DNA of 64,000 bases, taken from Metopolophium dirhodum. Lineage: Eukaryota > Arthropoda > Insecta > Hemiptera > Aphididae. The DNA lies in NCBI RefSeq assembly GCF_019925205.1, contig NC_083563.1, positions 12,905,228 through 12,969,227 on the forward strand, given 5' to 3'. Numbering within the stretch: the stretch's first letter is position 1; each line of letters starts with the position of its first letter. Below, in pieces: positions 48,815 through 62,476 of the stretch. A model generated the notes under the pieces. It made no database searches. It worked only from the letters and a program-made list of their open reading frames with translations, and was not told where the DNA came from. The position numbers and the translations under genes were made by a program.

Positions 48815-51239
48815 ATGTGCACATATAAATACGGTCGTGCAGTTGTAGTATTGCTGTATTAGTGGTCTAGAATGTAGATATATATAGCAACAGGGGCAGT
48901 AATAGTAGTCGTAGTCGTAGAATGGTGTTGTGGCGGTGTGTCGTAGTAAATAGCGGAAAATCCTATCGTACAATGTTTCCTATTTGCACTGCGTGTTTAG
49001 GGAGAAAAAAATAAACCGTCTAGCCAATTTATACGTTCACACATATATACGCGCACACGTCGTAAGCTAGGAAAAACCCTCTTGCAGACGCCAAGACGCG
49101 TGGTATTAATACAATACCTATAATAATACATATAATGCGTTTAGGTATAGTTACTAGGCACGTATAAAAATCATATAGGTATGCACGAATCTCGATCAAT
49201 TTTGAGAACAATTTCTTTAAATCGACAAACTTTTAAAAATTATAACGAACGAATGACGTATATTTCGTTTTTTAAAACCCGCCAAAACACTGGAAATCCG
49301 ATACACGTTATTGCTATATTATTATTGTACAATGTCACATGCGCAATTACGAGCAATAACGTCCGTCGAGGGGAAGCGACTAAAGCCCCTCTTTATGTCC
49401 TGTTAAATAACGCCGCTTTTAAGTCATGAAATTATATAGACGGAAAATATGGAAATTTAATTAATTCATTCTTGACGGTAAACTGTTGCTGCGTTAATTG
49501 TGCTTGTAAAACCGCGCGCGAAATTTAATACTACTTGATACCCAGAGGGGGGAAACTGTCGTACCGTTGGAAATTCGTGTTTATTACAGCAATTAAAAAC
49601 CGATGTAAACAACAACGATGAAAAGTTTAATGTAATAAAAAAATTAGTTTAGTATTTTTACACCGAATAATAATAATAATATCAAAAAAAAACACTGTTA
49701 ACGTCTTAAACAAGAAAAGTATTTTGCAATGGGGGAGATTTTTTTTTTTAATGACCGTAGCGATTTTATTCAGCGATTAATTAGTGGCATTTCATGTTCA
49801 ACGATCGTGTAAAAAGGAATTAATTTCAAATGACGAGGGGAGTATTTTTTTCTCCGAAATAAACATAATATTATATTTATAGGCATGAAAAAAAGATTAT
49901 TAAAAAATGAGCGTTTAACCCGGACATTTTTTTGACCTTCGATTTGTAAATAAACAAATCCTTCAGAACCCTTCGTGGCCGTTTCATCAGAGCAAATGCC
50001 GGGAACGAGAAATCGGGTAATATATTTTTTCATTAAGCCCAATATTTTCGTAGGGTCGCATTCCTAAATATATTAAATATTATCGAGAAAGGACGTCTTT
50101 AGGGGAAAATCATCTCTACCCATCTCTACCTCATTCCTTCGTCCTTCTTCGGTTTAATTGAAGGACCCGAGCAATATGGTCCGAAAGAAAATTGAAATGA
50201 GTTTATGGGGACTTTGTGTTGTTATTATTATTATTCAATATTGCGAAAAATTCCACTGCTAGCTGCTGGTCCATAACAAATAGCTTAAATCGATTGGAAA
50301 CAAGTTATTACGTTTACGTTGTTTGGAATAAATTTTGATTTAAATACTTAAACTTAATTCCGACAGTGAAATTATATTCAAACAAAGACGTCTTTTCCAT
50401 TTCGTTAATATATATGGAAATAATGCGCTGGGCACTGAAAACCTGTTTTACCTCAACGTCCGTAACTATATATTTCGCATTTAAAATATTTTATAAAAGA
50501 AGCACACTTGTAGATACAGCCAAACGATTTGTAACACAGTATTTTATTTGTAAACTTAAAAAACCATATATAAACTTGAAAATGAATTGAAATAGATTTT
50601 GCCTCTAGGCAAAAAATAAAAAATAAAAAAAAGAATTAAACTGTTTTTTATAAGGAGAGTATAAACATATTTAGAGAATAAATGAAGATTTATTTGCGAG
50701 TTAACTAAATATATTTATTTTTTTTTAATTGTAAAAACGAACATGGTTTTGTACGTACCTACTATCGTGATATAATATGACGAATTTTTTTTATTAAAAA
50801 TTAATAATTAAAAAATGAGTTGCACGCCGTGGAAGTGAACCGCACATGGGAAACGATTAGTTAGCAAAATCATAATAATGTGGGCAAAGAAATGGGCAAT
50901 AATTCTTTGGCCGGCTGCCGGACGCGTCAAAACGTAAGTGGGCACTTGACATCCGTCAGCAGTTGGCCACCAACTATCCTCCTTTGGTTTTCATTACCAG
51001 ACACAATAACACGGTGGAACAAATCGCGCGTTGAAATAATATTTTGCCTGCGAATTTTGCCGGACAGATATGCCTAATGAAATATATAATGGACGAAAGA
51101 ACAGTATAATATAGGTATATATAATATAACCAATAACCATACAATTATAATCGACTATAATAAACAGCAAGAAGAAGCATCTAATTTTCATATTCCCACA
51201 AACACCGGCGGCGGCGGATGCGACGACACTATCGAAATG

Positions 51240-51540
51240 ACAACCCAAAGTGTCGGTTTTAATCACCTTCGCGGGGCCCCGACGGGGTTAATTGAACCGG
51301 AGAAGAAACACAAGACCCGCGTTGTCATTGAGGTTATAAATTGCGTGCGACGCGAAATCAGATAGGTATTGATGAGTCGCCCACGCCGGTACCTAATGGC
51401 CCGATCAATCATATAATTAATTAAGCCCCTTTGTCCAAGCAGCCGGAGAGAATGATAAAAAATAAATACGAAAGAAAGAAATAACAGAAAGACACACGCC
51501 GTCCTACTGTTAATTAAAAATCATTCCGATACCATTTATA
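51240..51540. promoter_or_regulatory. Candidate enhancer next to the CT tract
   Basis: Complex, repeat-free sequence with TTAATTGA, TCATTGAGG, ATAATTAATTAA and CCCCTTTGTCC (Sox/TCF-like) in about 200 bp. Its texture is unlike the surrounding microsatellite-rich DNA. No conservation data are available to me. Confidence 0.3.
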
Positions 51541-51571
51541 TACACGATTTTCGGTTCTCTTCTACTCCCTT

Positions 51572-51607
<36 letters not shown>

Positions 51608-51629
51608 CCTCTCCCTATCTCTCTCTCTA

Positions 51630-51670
<41 letters not shown>

Positions 51671-51679
51671 CCCTCTCTC
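51572..51679. repeat. Long (CT)n tract, 108 bp
   Basis: Nearly pure CT with CCT and TAT interruptions; on the minus strand it is a (GA)n array. It is the longest simple repeat in the window and lies upstream of zfh2. Shorter CT/GA tracts are at 45617-45640, 54500-54560, 55003-55013 and 56630-56712. Confidence 0.95.
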
Positions 51680-54600
51680 CCAGCTCAATCGATATGACCG
51701 TGCCGATATTTTTGCACCTTTATACACACAGACAGACACTATACGTGTGGCTGGCGGGGCAATTAACACGGATGACATTAAAACGAAAAAAAAAATGCGG
51801 GCAAACGGGTTTCGGTGTTGGTAATAAAAAAACAAAGTGGCGAACGAAGAAATGCGTGCGCGCGCGTGTGTGTGTACCAGAGATATTTTGTCTGCGACTC
51901 GTAAAAACCGGCGCGGGCTCAAAGACGCGAGGCGGCGGTGGTATTCGGAAAACGCGTCTAAAAAATATCCTCAAAATACCTGTCAAGTGATAATAATTAA
52001 AAATAATAATAATAATAAATGTACGTTAATGCAAAAACACTCCGGCGCATTCGTCGTCGTGACGTTTTCTATTTACGCGCACACGCGTTCAACCTGCCGC
52101 ACTCGATTGCACAAACCACTTAGCGTTCGTAAATTATTATTATTTTATTATTACATCGCTATACGTGAGTACCACTATAATAATATATATCATAGGTATA
52201 TTATAATACATATTAAAATATTAATACCGATAATAATAACGAACTTATCCGCGGGTTTGGCCTAGTTACTGCGACAGCGGACAACAAAACGCAGCTATAC
52301 ATATTATATACGTATATTTATTATCTATTACCATTTTATATAATAAAATAATATACGCAAACGATCTAAAGCGCCGCTTTTTATGTGCGGGCCGCAAAGG
52401 CCGGACGGAAGTATATAAAGGAAGAACGAAAACGGTTTAATAATTCAACGGTCGTCTAATGGGGCGACGGTGAGGAGCGGGCGGGCATTAATAAAATACG
52501 TACGTCTTGAAAATAGTAGCCACGGATGTGACGGGTTCACGGGGAGGCGGCGGTGGCAGACGACTAGTATGTGGAGCGGCGTGGTGGAGGGATGATATGG
52601 CGAAGGGGGATGGATGGTTAGCAGCGGCGCGACGGGGAAAAGTTTTAATGGAAATGGGCACCCATACATATACATTAGTCTGAATGCGGGAAACTGAAAG
52701 AACACGTAATAATGAAAAACGGGAGCGGAGAAACTTAACATGTATGAAAAAGACAAAAAAAAGGGAGAAAAAAGAAGGATAGGGCGGCGGTTGAGAACCT
52801 GTGCGCGTGGCGGGCGGAGCGGGGGCAAAGAAAAAAAAGGGAGATTTCCATAAGAATAAGTAGACGTCGGGAAAAGGCATACCTTCTTGTTCGCGTATAT
52901 ATACCTATACATTATATTATATATTTATATGTATAATTTTTTTTTTTATTATTTCTTACATGAGGAGAACAGTTTTATAGGAAAAAATCCCATGCATACA
53001 ATACGCATACAAAATAAGACGAAAAAAAAGCCCTGCAAGAGCGGCGGTGGGGATAGAGCATGATATGTTCTCCGAAAAAACTTGGCGCAATCGACAGACG
53101 AGGCCCTACAAACACGGCTTTTGGCGATACGTTTTTATTTCTGCAACGTTTCACCGTATAAATAAATAAAACGGCCGAAATGTGGAGCAAAACAAAAATA
53201 TATGCATATATATTTCCCATTGGACGCTAAAACGTGTAAAAATCTTGAAAAATTGATCACCGAAAAGGCTCGAATGTATGTAGGTATATATGGTTTGTAT
53301 AAAGTGGGTATACACAAGGGCAGCGGCGTCGGACCGATAGACGGATGAAATAAACCTATATATCCGAGTAAACCTTTTGATTTATTCTTTTTTTTCGATA
53401 AAGGAAAATAAAAATTCGAAATTCAAACGGTTTCAAAGCAATAACGTGCAGTTGATGACAACCTTATACAACCGTTTACGTGCAGCAATCGTTTATGCGC
53501 GTACATCGCGAACTCTTCCACCTTCTCCTCCTCCACGTTCACTTTGGAACTTTTTCAACAGTCGCGTGTCTTATGAATAATGGGTAAGAGCGGGCCGCCA
53601 CTGGAGTACAGCACGGATAGCGTTGAATAATAACGAGTAACGACGAGTCATTATACTATGCGATTATTATATTAAATATCGTGCGACTATATAGGTACGA
53701 CGAATGTAATAATATTATGCTGTAATATTTATACATATATAATAATTGGTACGCGTCCGACAAACGGATTTGAACGTATTCCAAAATGATTTTAAATATC
53801 TGTACCCTGCACATTGTTGTTCCGTGACGTAATCCTGCAGACGATTTTATTATACCATTGGTAAGCGGGTGGATGGATACAACGTACAAGGCAGAAAATA
53901 ATTCGATCAAGAAAAGCCAACGATTTTTGGGTACCTAAAATCGATTCGTATTTTATTGTTACCTGCTGCAGTGGCGACCGTATTATATTGTATTAAACCT
54001 ACAACAGTCGTCGTGTCAGACCTATATAATAGATTTAGTAAGTTAAATAGTTATTGAAACAAGTATTTCATGCATTTTACGCACGCTGCGGGGTTAAGAC
54101 TTCACGGTGCCATTCAATGGGATTGAAATAAGGTAATGGCGTCTACGAAATGTCGAAATGGGCTATATGCCCGAGAATAATATACAAGGGAAAACAAAAT
54201 GTATATAATCCGTGGGCCGAAATCCATTATTTAAGATTTATCGGACGGGTAAAGAGAAAAATAATACGCATGGTCAAAGAGAAGTGTGGACCTGGCGGCG
54301 CGTCACACATAACCTTACATGTATATTATATATAAAAGCGACGGCCGTCGCATTGTTGTCGCTTATGTACCTACCTGTGTCCGGTTAATTGAGAACAATA
54401 CGAGCCTTTAAAAGACAGTTGACACGTCGCCGAATGAACTCACACATAACGTCACCCTAACGGGCGCCATTAATTTATTATTTTTGCCTATTTTTCAACT
54501 CGTCTCTCTCACTCTCTCTCCCTCTCTCCCTCTGTCTATACGTCTCTTCGTCTGTCCGACAACCTTCACATTAGTATTATTGCACGTAAATGTACGCACA

Positions 54601-57600
54601 CCGTACACACCCACTAAAAGATAATCTCATAATGTGCGGAGTCGGCGACCGCCGAGGACGTGGGCGTTGTCGTCGTTCGGGGTTGTATGTGTATATATAT
54701 AAAAAATATATAAAAATAAATATAATGTCGAAGCGATAATTAACAGTTGTTTCCTTTCTTTCTACACACACACATCCAAGGAAGTACACTCACAGCGTTA
54801 GTGTGTGTTTATGTATAGTAATATAACGTGTAGTCGTCGCTAATTTGAAATCAATGTATTTTTGCACACGTATATATATACCGCGGGAGGGGGAGGAGGT
54901 CGCACACGGAGAAATCTCGTTTTGATATAAAATAGGTATCCGTGAAAGCCGAGGCGCATACACATGCAGCAGAGACCAGACTGGTCGAGTGCGATGAGGG
55001 AGCGAGAGAGAGATAACTGTGCAGAGAAAGAGACAAAAAAAAAAACGGTTTCTTGCGTATACCTATTACAAGCACCTTATAGGTATACATTCTAATTTTT
55101 ATTATTCTTATTATTATGTATATATATTATTTTCTTTCTATTTAGATTCCACCTCCCTACCGCGGTCGTCTTCCGCTGTACTTTATGGTCCGGTTATAAA
55201 ATAAACGCATTAATGGAATACTTAATTTCGGTCACTCCGTTTGCGGTGGGCCGCCAACTGTCCGAAATGCAATCGCCTCCCGCCTATAGCTTAACGATAA
55301 ACTACAACTGCAAGACATGGTGTCATAACGTACAAATTCTCGACTTACACACAAACCGAACACGGCCGTTTTCGCGGTGAAAGACAGCGGGCGAGGGTGG
55401 TGGGGAGTGAGGAGAACGGATTCTGAGTCATACGCTGCACGACGCAAAAGTATAAAGTAAACCGGAGAGCATCGTCGCATTATAGGATACCTGTAACAAT
55501 AATAGTGATAATAATAATGCGTTTATAATTTATACATCGACCCGATTGCGTACGACAACCGTTTAACGTTTTTAACGACGTTTCCATCGATATCAATGTA
55601 CGCACCGACTACAACACCGTTTACGATGTGTGCGTTTGTACCGAGTGAACTAAAAAAAAAAAAAAAACCAGCCTCGTCCGCACGATTTGTTCTTTTACGA
55701 TTATCGCGGTAGCAGCTGTAGTATATACAGAATATATAGTAATAGTACCGGTAATATTATTGTCGGTGACCATAGAACGCGTTAACAACAAATAACGAGA
55801 AACTCGCTGCTCTGCAGGATTCGACTTTTTAAACGTGAATTCGAACAGACTCGTTAGAGTAAAAAAAAAAAATAATAATAATAATAAATAAATAAACGCG
55901 TCGGTGCTATATTTAAAAAGATTTTTTGGCCCCGACGACCGGGCGCGCGCGTTAATTAGCCGGGGACGTTTTCTTCTTAGCGCGAACGTTGTGTTGTTTA
56001 ATGAACTCGCAACGGCGGTCGGTTTTCTAATGAAATATGCGAATTAATTAAAAACCGTATAGGAGACAACGGGGACAATATAATATATACATGTGCATTG
56101 TGCACGCATGCAGGGGACAAGTGTGTCAAAGAAACGGTCATTAATTTGAATTAAAATAAAAATAAAATAAAATAAAAACCCGAAATAGCGTGGGCTCGAC
56201 GACGTTTCATAAGTATAAATATATATATTTATTTATTTATTTAAATATCGCACACAGCGACTGTGCAGTGGAATTCAGTGTCGGGGCCCAACCCAAAGAG
56301 TGTTTTTTATATATATATATTTTTTTTTTATTATTTATATGGATTTGGAGAAGTTTGAAGGAACGCCAAATGAGTTAATAAAATATAATTTACTCTTATT
56401 ATTACGATTGTTGTTCGTGTATACACCACATATGAGATATTAATTTATTTAAATGTGCATATATTTATGTGTGCGCTAAGAGATTATAATACATATGTAT
56501 ATATATTTTGTGTGTGTTTAATTGTTATTGCCGGACACACCAGAAATAAAACTGGTCTCGGAAAACGACCGAAACGATGATTTATTCGCATAATCTCTTT
56601 GTCGAGCAAGACGTCTCCTCTCACCCTCTCGTATACTCTCATCTCCGCACTCTCTCTAACACCCCCCACCCTCCGACCCGACATACAGATACATCTATCT
56701 CTCTCTCTCACACACCACACACACACACACCCGCGCGCGGGCGCTCTTGTTCGGTTGGCAAACGTTCGTGGTATGTGTTTAATCTGCTGCTGATGCTCTC
56801 AACTGCTTCTTACGTCTACTATATAGGAGCAGAGCGTACATTATAACATTATATTATTATAATTGCCGTTTGTTTCTCGCTATAATATTATACTGTGCCA
56901 CAACGAATTATTTTCGAAACACCAAAATCTGAATGCCGCCGACACCGACTGAGTGACTGACCGCCCGTTTGCCGTAAAACTTAACAAGACGGTGTTGTCG
57001 TCGCACCGAGAAAAAACCGCGTAAACGAGATTTATAAAAAAAAAATCTATTTTTATTATTATAATAAAATTAAAAAAATAGTTTTTTGTACCGATTTAAT
57101 TTCGAGTGTCTGTAGTTATAACTGCAGCGGACGAAAAGAAACGACGTGTTCTACGAAAGATCAAATGAAAAATGTGTTTAAATATCTTTTGAAACGCACA
57201 CGCGTGTATTTACACATATAACAATTTGTTTAAAAAAAAAACCTCATGGATGTACCTACAGTAGAGCTCAAATAGCGACAACATTTGATTGTTTACGTGT
57301 AAAGTTTGCCACATCTACAATATTTAAATAATTAACATTACGTCATTTATTCTATAGGCACATCAGCGATCGTCGATAGTCACACACAAACACCCGCGCG
57401 CGCACATACAAGCAATAGGCATACAGGTGAAATGAAGTTTTAGGCAGTTCCAGTGTGCGTTTTTTTATCGTTATCCAGTCAAACAATGATAATTGTTACC
57501 TTGCGAAGATCTGTGTCGATAAATGAAAAAAAATATAATGTATCGTGTCCTACCAAACCGCCACTATATTATATACTGCACGTGCAGGTTTATAATATAT

Positions 57601-58299
57601 ATATATTATATATGTGTGTGTATAGATATTTGTAGTGACAAAATTAATATAAAAAAAAAAATATGTTTTTGAACGACATAATGATGGTTAATAACTACTT
57701 TACGTGTTCTGCGGCTGAAAAAAATAATAATTGAGATAGTTAATTACTTTCGGATACGCGTAGTTTTGTTGGCGTTTTTATTATTATTATTTTGGAATAA
57801 TTAGAATAACTATTTTTTATTATTACCATCATCATTACGCCGTTACGATAATTATTATTATTTTTTTTTTTATTTATCATTATAATAACCATTACTGCGT
57901 GCCATTGGAGAAAAGGCAGAATGCGGTTTCCTGTGTGTTGGTGTGTGTATACAATATGTGTGCCGGGGCAACGCGCGAAATATTATGGCTGCCGTGATAG
58001 CAATAGGGCACGTTATTACACTGTTGTCTCTGCAGTAATTCGTAGTGTATAATAATGGGAGGTGTGTGATTACAGGCAATTAAAGTAAAGGACGCCGCCC
58101 CCTCCCTCGCGCGCGTCTATCCGCACCCACCCAGCACAATTCCAATACCGGTTAATTAAACATTTTTTTCCTCTCTTTTTTTTTTCTGTTTACTTTTTAC
58201 CTAGGCAACGCAAAAACTACACTAAATACGAATACACGTGACGACGAGACGACACATGCTGCCCGCCGCCACCGCCGCATAGACGAAAATGTTAAATTA

Positions 58300-58328
58300 T
58301 TATAATAATAATAATAATAATAATAATA
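58300..58328. repeat. (ATA)n microsatellite
   Basis: Trinucleotide run; an (AC)n run follows at 58533-58556. Confidence 0.9.
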
Positions 58329-59843
58329 TCTGGTAAGTATAGTAATCGTATGTATACACAAGGGCCGCGGGAACGTGATCGGACGGGAAAAAATAAACCG
58401 TCCTTAATAATAGGTAATGGTAATCCATTATTTAGATGAATACGTTTCGGTTTGACACGAATCCAGGGACACCGATAATTCACGTGGAGTATATAGAGGG
58501 CGTGTGTCTTGTGCAGTGCGTTAGATACAATGCACACACACACACACACACACACATAATATAATACAACGCGATATTGGAAGAGTACCGGAGAAAAAAA
58601 AATATATATTTATTATACGTATTTTATTATTTTGTATTGTACATCGTTTGTTTCCGTACAGGTAAAACCGGCGGCGGCGCGGCGACCGCACCGAAACGCG
58701 TCGTCTAGAGATAATGCGACACGATATTATATGTAGCTGTATCATATTATACAGAGCGTTTCGAGTGGCGGTGCCGATGGATAATATAACATAAACTCGC
58801 GGTGCCTGCGGACTTTTACAGGCGAAAAATACTTGTGCGTATATAATATTATTATAATGACAATAATTGGTCCGCCGCCGCCGCACACACTATATTATAT
58901 GGCTGCGAGTTCGTCCGGACGGGTTACTCTATTCCGCGTGTCTTATATTATACAACACAAAGGACGCGCGGGAAGTTAATTTTTAATTTTTATTCAATCG
59001 TCCGAGTCGTTAAAATTTCTTTAAATATTAAAATATAATATGCGTGCGCGCGCATAATAATATTGAATCGTATTATACATAATGTGTAATGTGTATGTAT
59101 GTAACACATATAGGTATGTTTGTTGTGTGCGTCGACGTTTGCCAACTATTCCAAATGCCATCTCGCATACGATAAAAATAACGAAGAGATCGGATAAATA
59201 TTAATCTCTAAACTAGAACGGTATTGGAAATTCAAAAACGAAATAGATATACCTGCACCATACGCAACGTTAATTACAATAAAACCGATAAAACGTTATT
59301 CATTAACATTTTTACACCATTACAATGTTTAATATACACAATTACACTGTCGAAAACAGAAATACACTCGTAAACTTCTCTCACCGAACGTTGTATATAA
59401 TATGTAAATTCAGATACATAACATAATATAATATAATAATATATATATTGACAGTCTACACGTGCTTTTGTGTGTGTGAGTGCGTGTGTAGGGCACAAGC
59501 GTAAACGCTATGCACACACGCCTCGGATATTCATTAGGTTGTTTTTTTCAGTTTGTAATAAACGCGGTTTTATGGGTTTACATCGGAAAAATTATACGAC
59601 ACCGGACGAACGCGACATCGTCATCGCTCTGTATACTGCAGCAGTGCGCACACGTATATACACGATCATGGGATCTCGTAGGGGTTCACCTGACCGTCAG
59701 GGTCGATTCATTAGGGATTTATGCTGCGTATGAGAGGACACCACCATCGGTCGGAATGTTCAACGCATATACATCGCGGTACGTCCCGCGGTTTTCGGAC
59801 ACACAACAACAACACACCGGACGACCCATGCGAGGAGCACACA

Positions 59844-59919
59844 ATAATATAATGATACATAATAATAATAATAATAATAATATAATATAATATAATAATA
59901 ATAATAATAATAATAATAT
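59844..59919. repeat. (ATA)n compound microsatellite, 76 bp
   Basis: AATAAT units split by TATAATATAATATAA; it gives spurious Ile- or Leu-rich frames on the minus strand. Confidence 0.93.
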
Positions 59920-60848
59920 CCAAATGCATTTTTTTCCATTCACAATGGCCGCCCTGCACGTACCTACAATTCAAACATTCGTTATATCGTGAGAACGCCG
60001 CCCGGTCGACCTGCACAGACCGATATCTGTATATACAGTTGTAATATTTATACATTATTGTGTGTGTGTTCACGTATCGACCGCAAATTAAACTAACAAA
60101 ATTCGAAATCGTACACATGGTTTATATAATGTATTTTTTCATAAATCGGATCCTATTATATACAACCACTTGTGCACCAAAATCGGTTAGAGATAATAAT
60201 TATGCAGCTGCAAGCAATAATTATTGTAATCGAACGTCGTTGCAGTCGGGACGAATTAAAATATTTCGAAAAAATAAGATGTAATTAACAAACATACTAC
60301 GTGGAGAAGAAACAGCAATATATGTTGATCATTATCATATCACATTAAACTCATCATCGGTCATTATAAAGTCGACCCGCAAAACGAAATAATTATAATA
60401 CAGTTGGGACGGAACACGTTTTTTGTCTGTATTGAAAACCGAGTACTTTGCCAATTGTTTTCGTTAAGGAAAAATACAGTATAATCACCAAAATCGTACG
60501 AAAAATGGGAAAGGAGAGAGCGGCCGTCGTCTACGGTTATGGAAATAATGACCTTTTTAATAATATTAAATTACGGTGTGTAAGTGATAACTGATAATAT
60601 ATAGGACATAGGTATACAGGTAGCGGAGATGAGGAAAAACGTGTAGATCACAACGTGTACGCTAACGAGTGTACATAATATTTAAAGAGTGTAATGAAAG
60701 TAATGTAGTTTTAATTAGTGTAAAAAATCAGCTGATGGCAAACGGAGAAATTGAAATGACAAAATAATAATACAATAATTGCAAACCGCTGGCTATGCGA
60801 ATTACACGCATACACATAGTGATCCGAAGTGGGGGACGACGAGACAAC

Positions 60849-60849
<1 letters not shown>

Positions 60850-60879
<30 letters not shown>
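60850..60879. repeat. (TTA)10 microsatellite
   Basis: Pure trinucleotide run. Confidence 0.95.
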
Positions 60880-62441
60880 GTGACATCGGCCATAGGTAGG
60901 TATAACCGAAATCCGTAAAACTATATCGACGTGAGCTCATTTTCGCCGTCCGACCCCGACGCGACGACCGCGACCGACTCGCGAGACGATCTCGAACGCC
61001 GCCGCCGCCATGCACCGTCGTCGTCGTCGTCGTCGGTTATTATTATTATTATTATAGACACCGTAAAACTATATAGGTATATAATAATAATAATAATATG
61101 TGCACTGCAGGTAGATGGGCGACGTGTTATACAATAATACAATTCTATAAGGCACGTCGTCGCACAGACCTATGCGGAGAGGCATATTATGTATAGACAT
61201 CGTATCTGGGGCGAATAATAACCGTTCCAATTGTGAATCGTTTAACACGATGTAACCCTTTTTACACGGCAATATAACTGCATCGACTGGACGGGTTACG
61301 TGTGTATTATTTACGACTCGAGGGGAAGCGAGTGTGCGTGTGTGTGCGTGTGTCTGTGTGCCTGTGTGCGCGAGCGCGCGCGCGTCAATATCTTTTACCC
61401 ATTATATTCTCATATAATATAACGCACCTATAATATGCGATTTATATATTATATTGTACGCGAGAGGAGATTTTCTTTTCTTTATTTTTTAATAAACGGT
61501 TAATTGTCAACCATAAATTTTTCGCAGCCGTGTACATGACACGCACACGGCCGACACGGAATACGGGGCGGGGTGCAGTGGCGGTCTCGGAAGTCGTAGA
61601 ATTTGCGAAATCGTCGCGCATCACTTCAGACCTGCTGCGGCACTCTGAAGGGGACCCGTGCGCACCCTCCTCTTAAAATTGTCGTCGAGACATTGCCGTC
61701 GCGGCCACAACCACCGGAATGATATTATACACTCACACGCACACACATTCACACACACGGTGACGCCGAAAACGACCCGCAGGTCCCATTAACAATAAAC
61801 AATATGCGACAATATTTCCCCTGTGCATAATTTGCATAATAATTTTCTCACTCGATATAGGTCGTGCCATCCACGGCGAGCGGTGGGGAGGAGAGGACGC
61901 CTCAACTATCGAATTCGCAAAATCGCTAGCATAACCGTTTTTTCGTCCCATTATAATATAATATATCGTTATCCGCGTTATTGTCGATAAAATTATTACT
62001 ATTATTATTATATTATTCTCAGTTTCTATTTCCGTTACGTAATACGATTATAATACTGTCCGACTCCGCGGTGCTATAAAATATAGGTAGGTACGCGTTG
62101 TACTGTATGCGTATGCGGCGGTAATAAGAAATCTGTAGCACAGCTATATGCCACGCGACATTATAATATTATGAGTATTTTTTTTAAATATAATACCTAT
62201 AATGTAATATAGTAGCCGAGGATATTTAATTAAAATCAAAACTCCCGCGAATAAGCCGCAGCCGCGTAGGAGGAGGCGAAGGAAATCGGTATAACCGGTT
62301 ATTATTATTTTTTTTTCCGATCTAGTACAGAGTGGGGACTACCCGATTTATTGAAATGACAAAAAATATTATCGTTTCGTCTTCGCTGACCATTAATGGA
62401 CCACCTCCGCCGCGTACACCCACCGCCACAATTGTCTGTAC

Positions 62442-62476
62442 GCGACGACGACGATGACGATGATGATGATGATGAT
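62442..62476. repeat. (GAC)n-(GAT)n microsatellite
   Basis: GAC units passing into GAT units. Confidence 0.93.

Noticed and set aside
48220..48824. Several 119-143-codon frames on both strands
   Set aside because: GC-rich sequence with few stops; no domain. Treated as possible promoter or first exon.
52445..52912. 155-codon minus frame, Pro/Phe-rich
   Set aside because: Two overlapping frames of similar length in the same purine-rich stretch; no domain and no conservation evidence.
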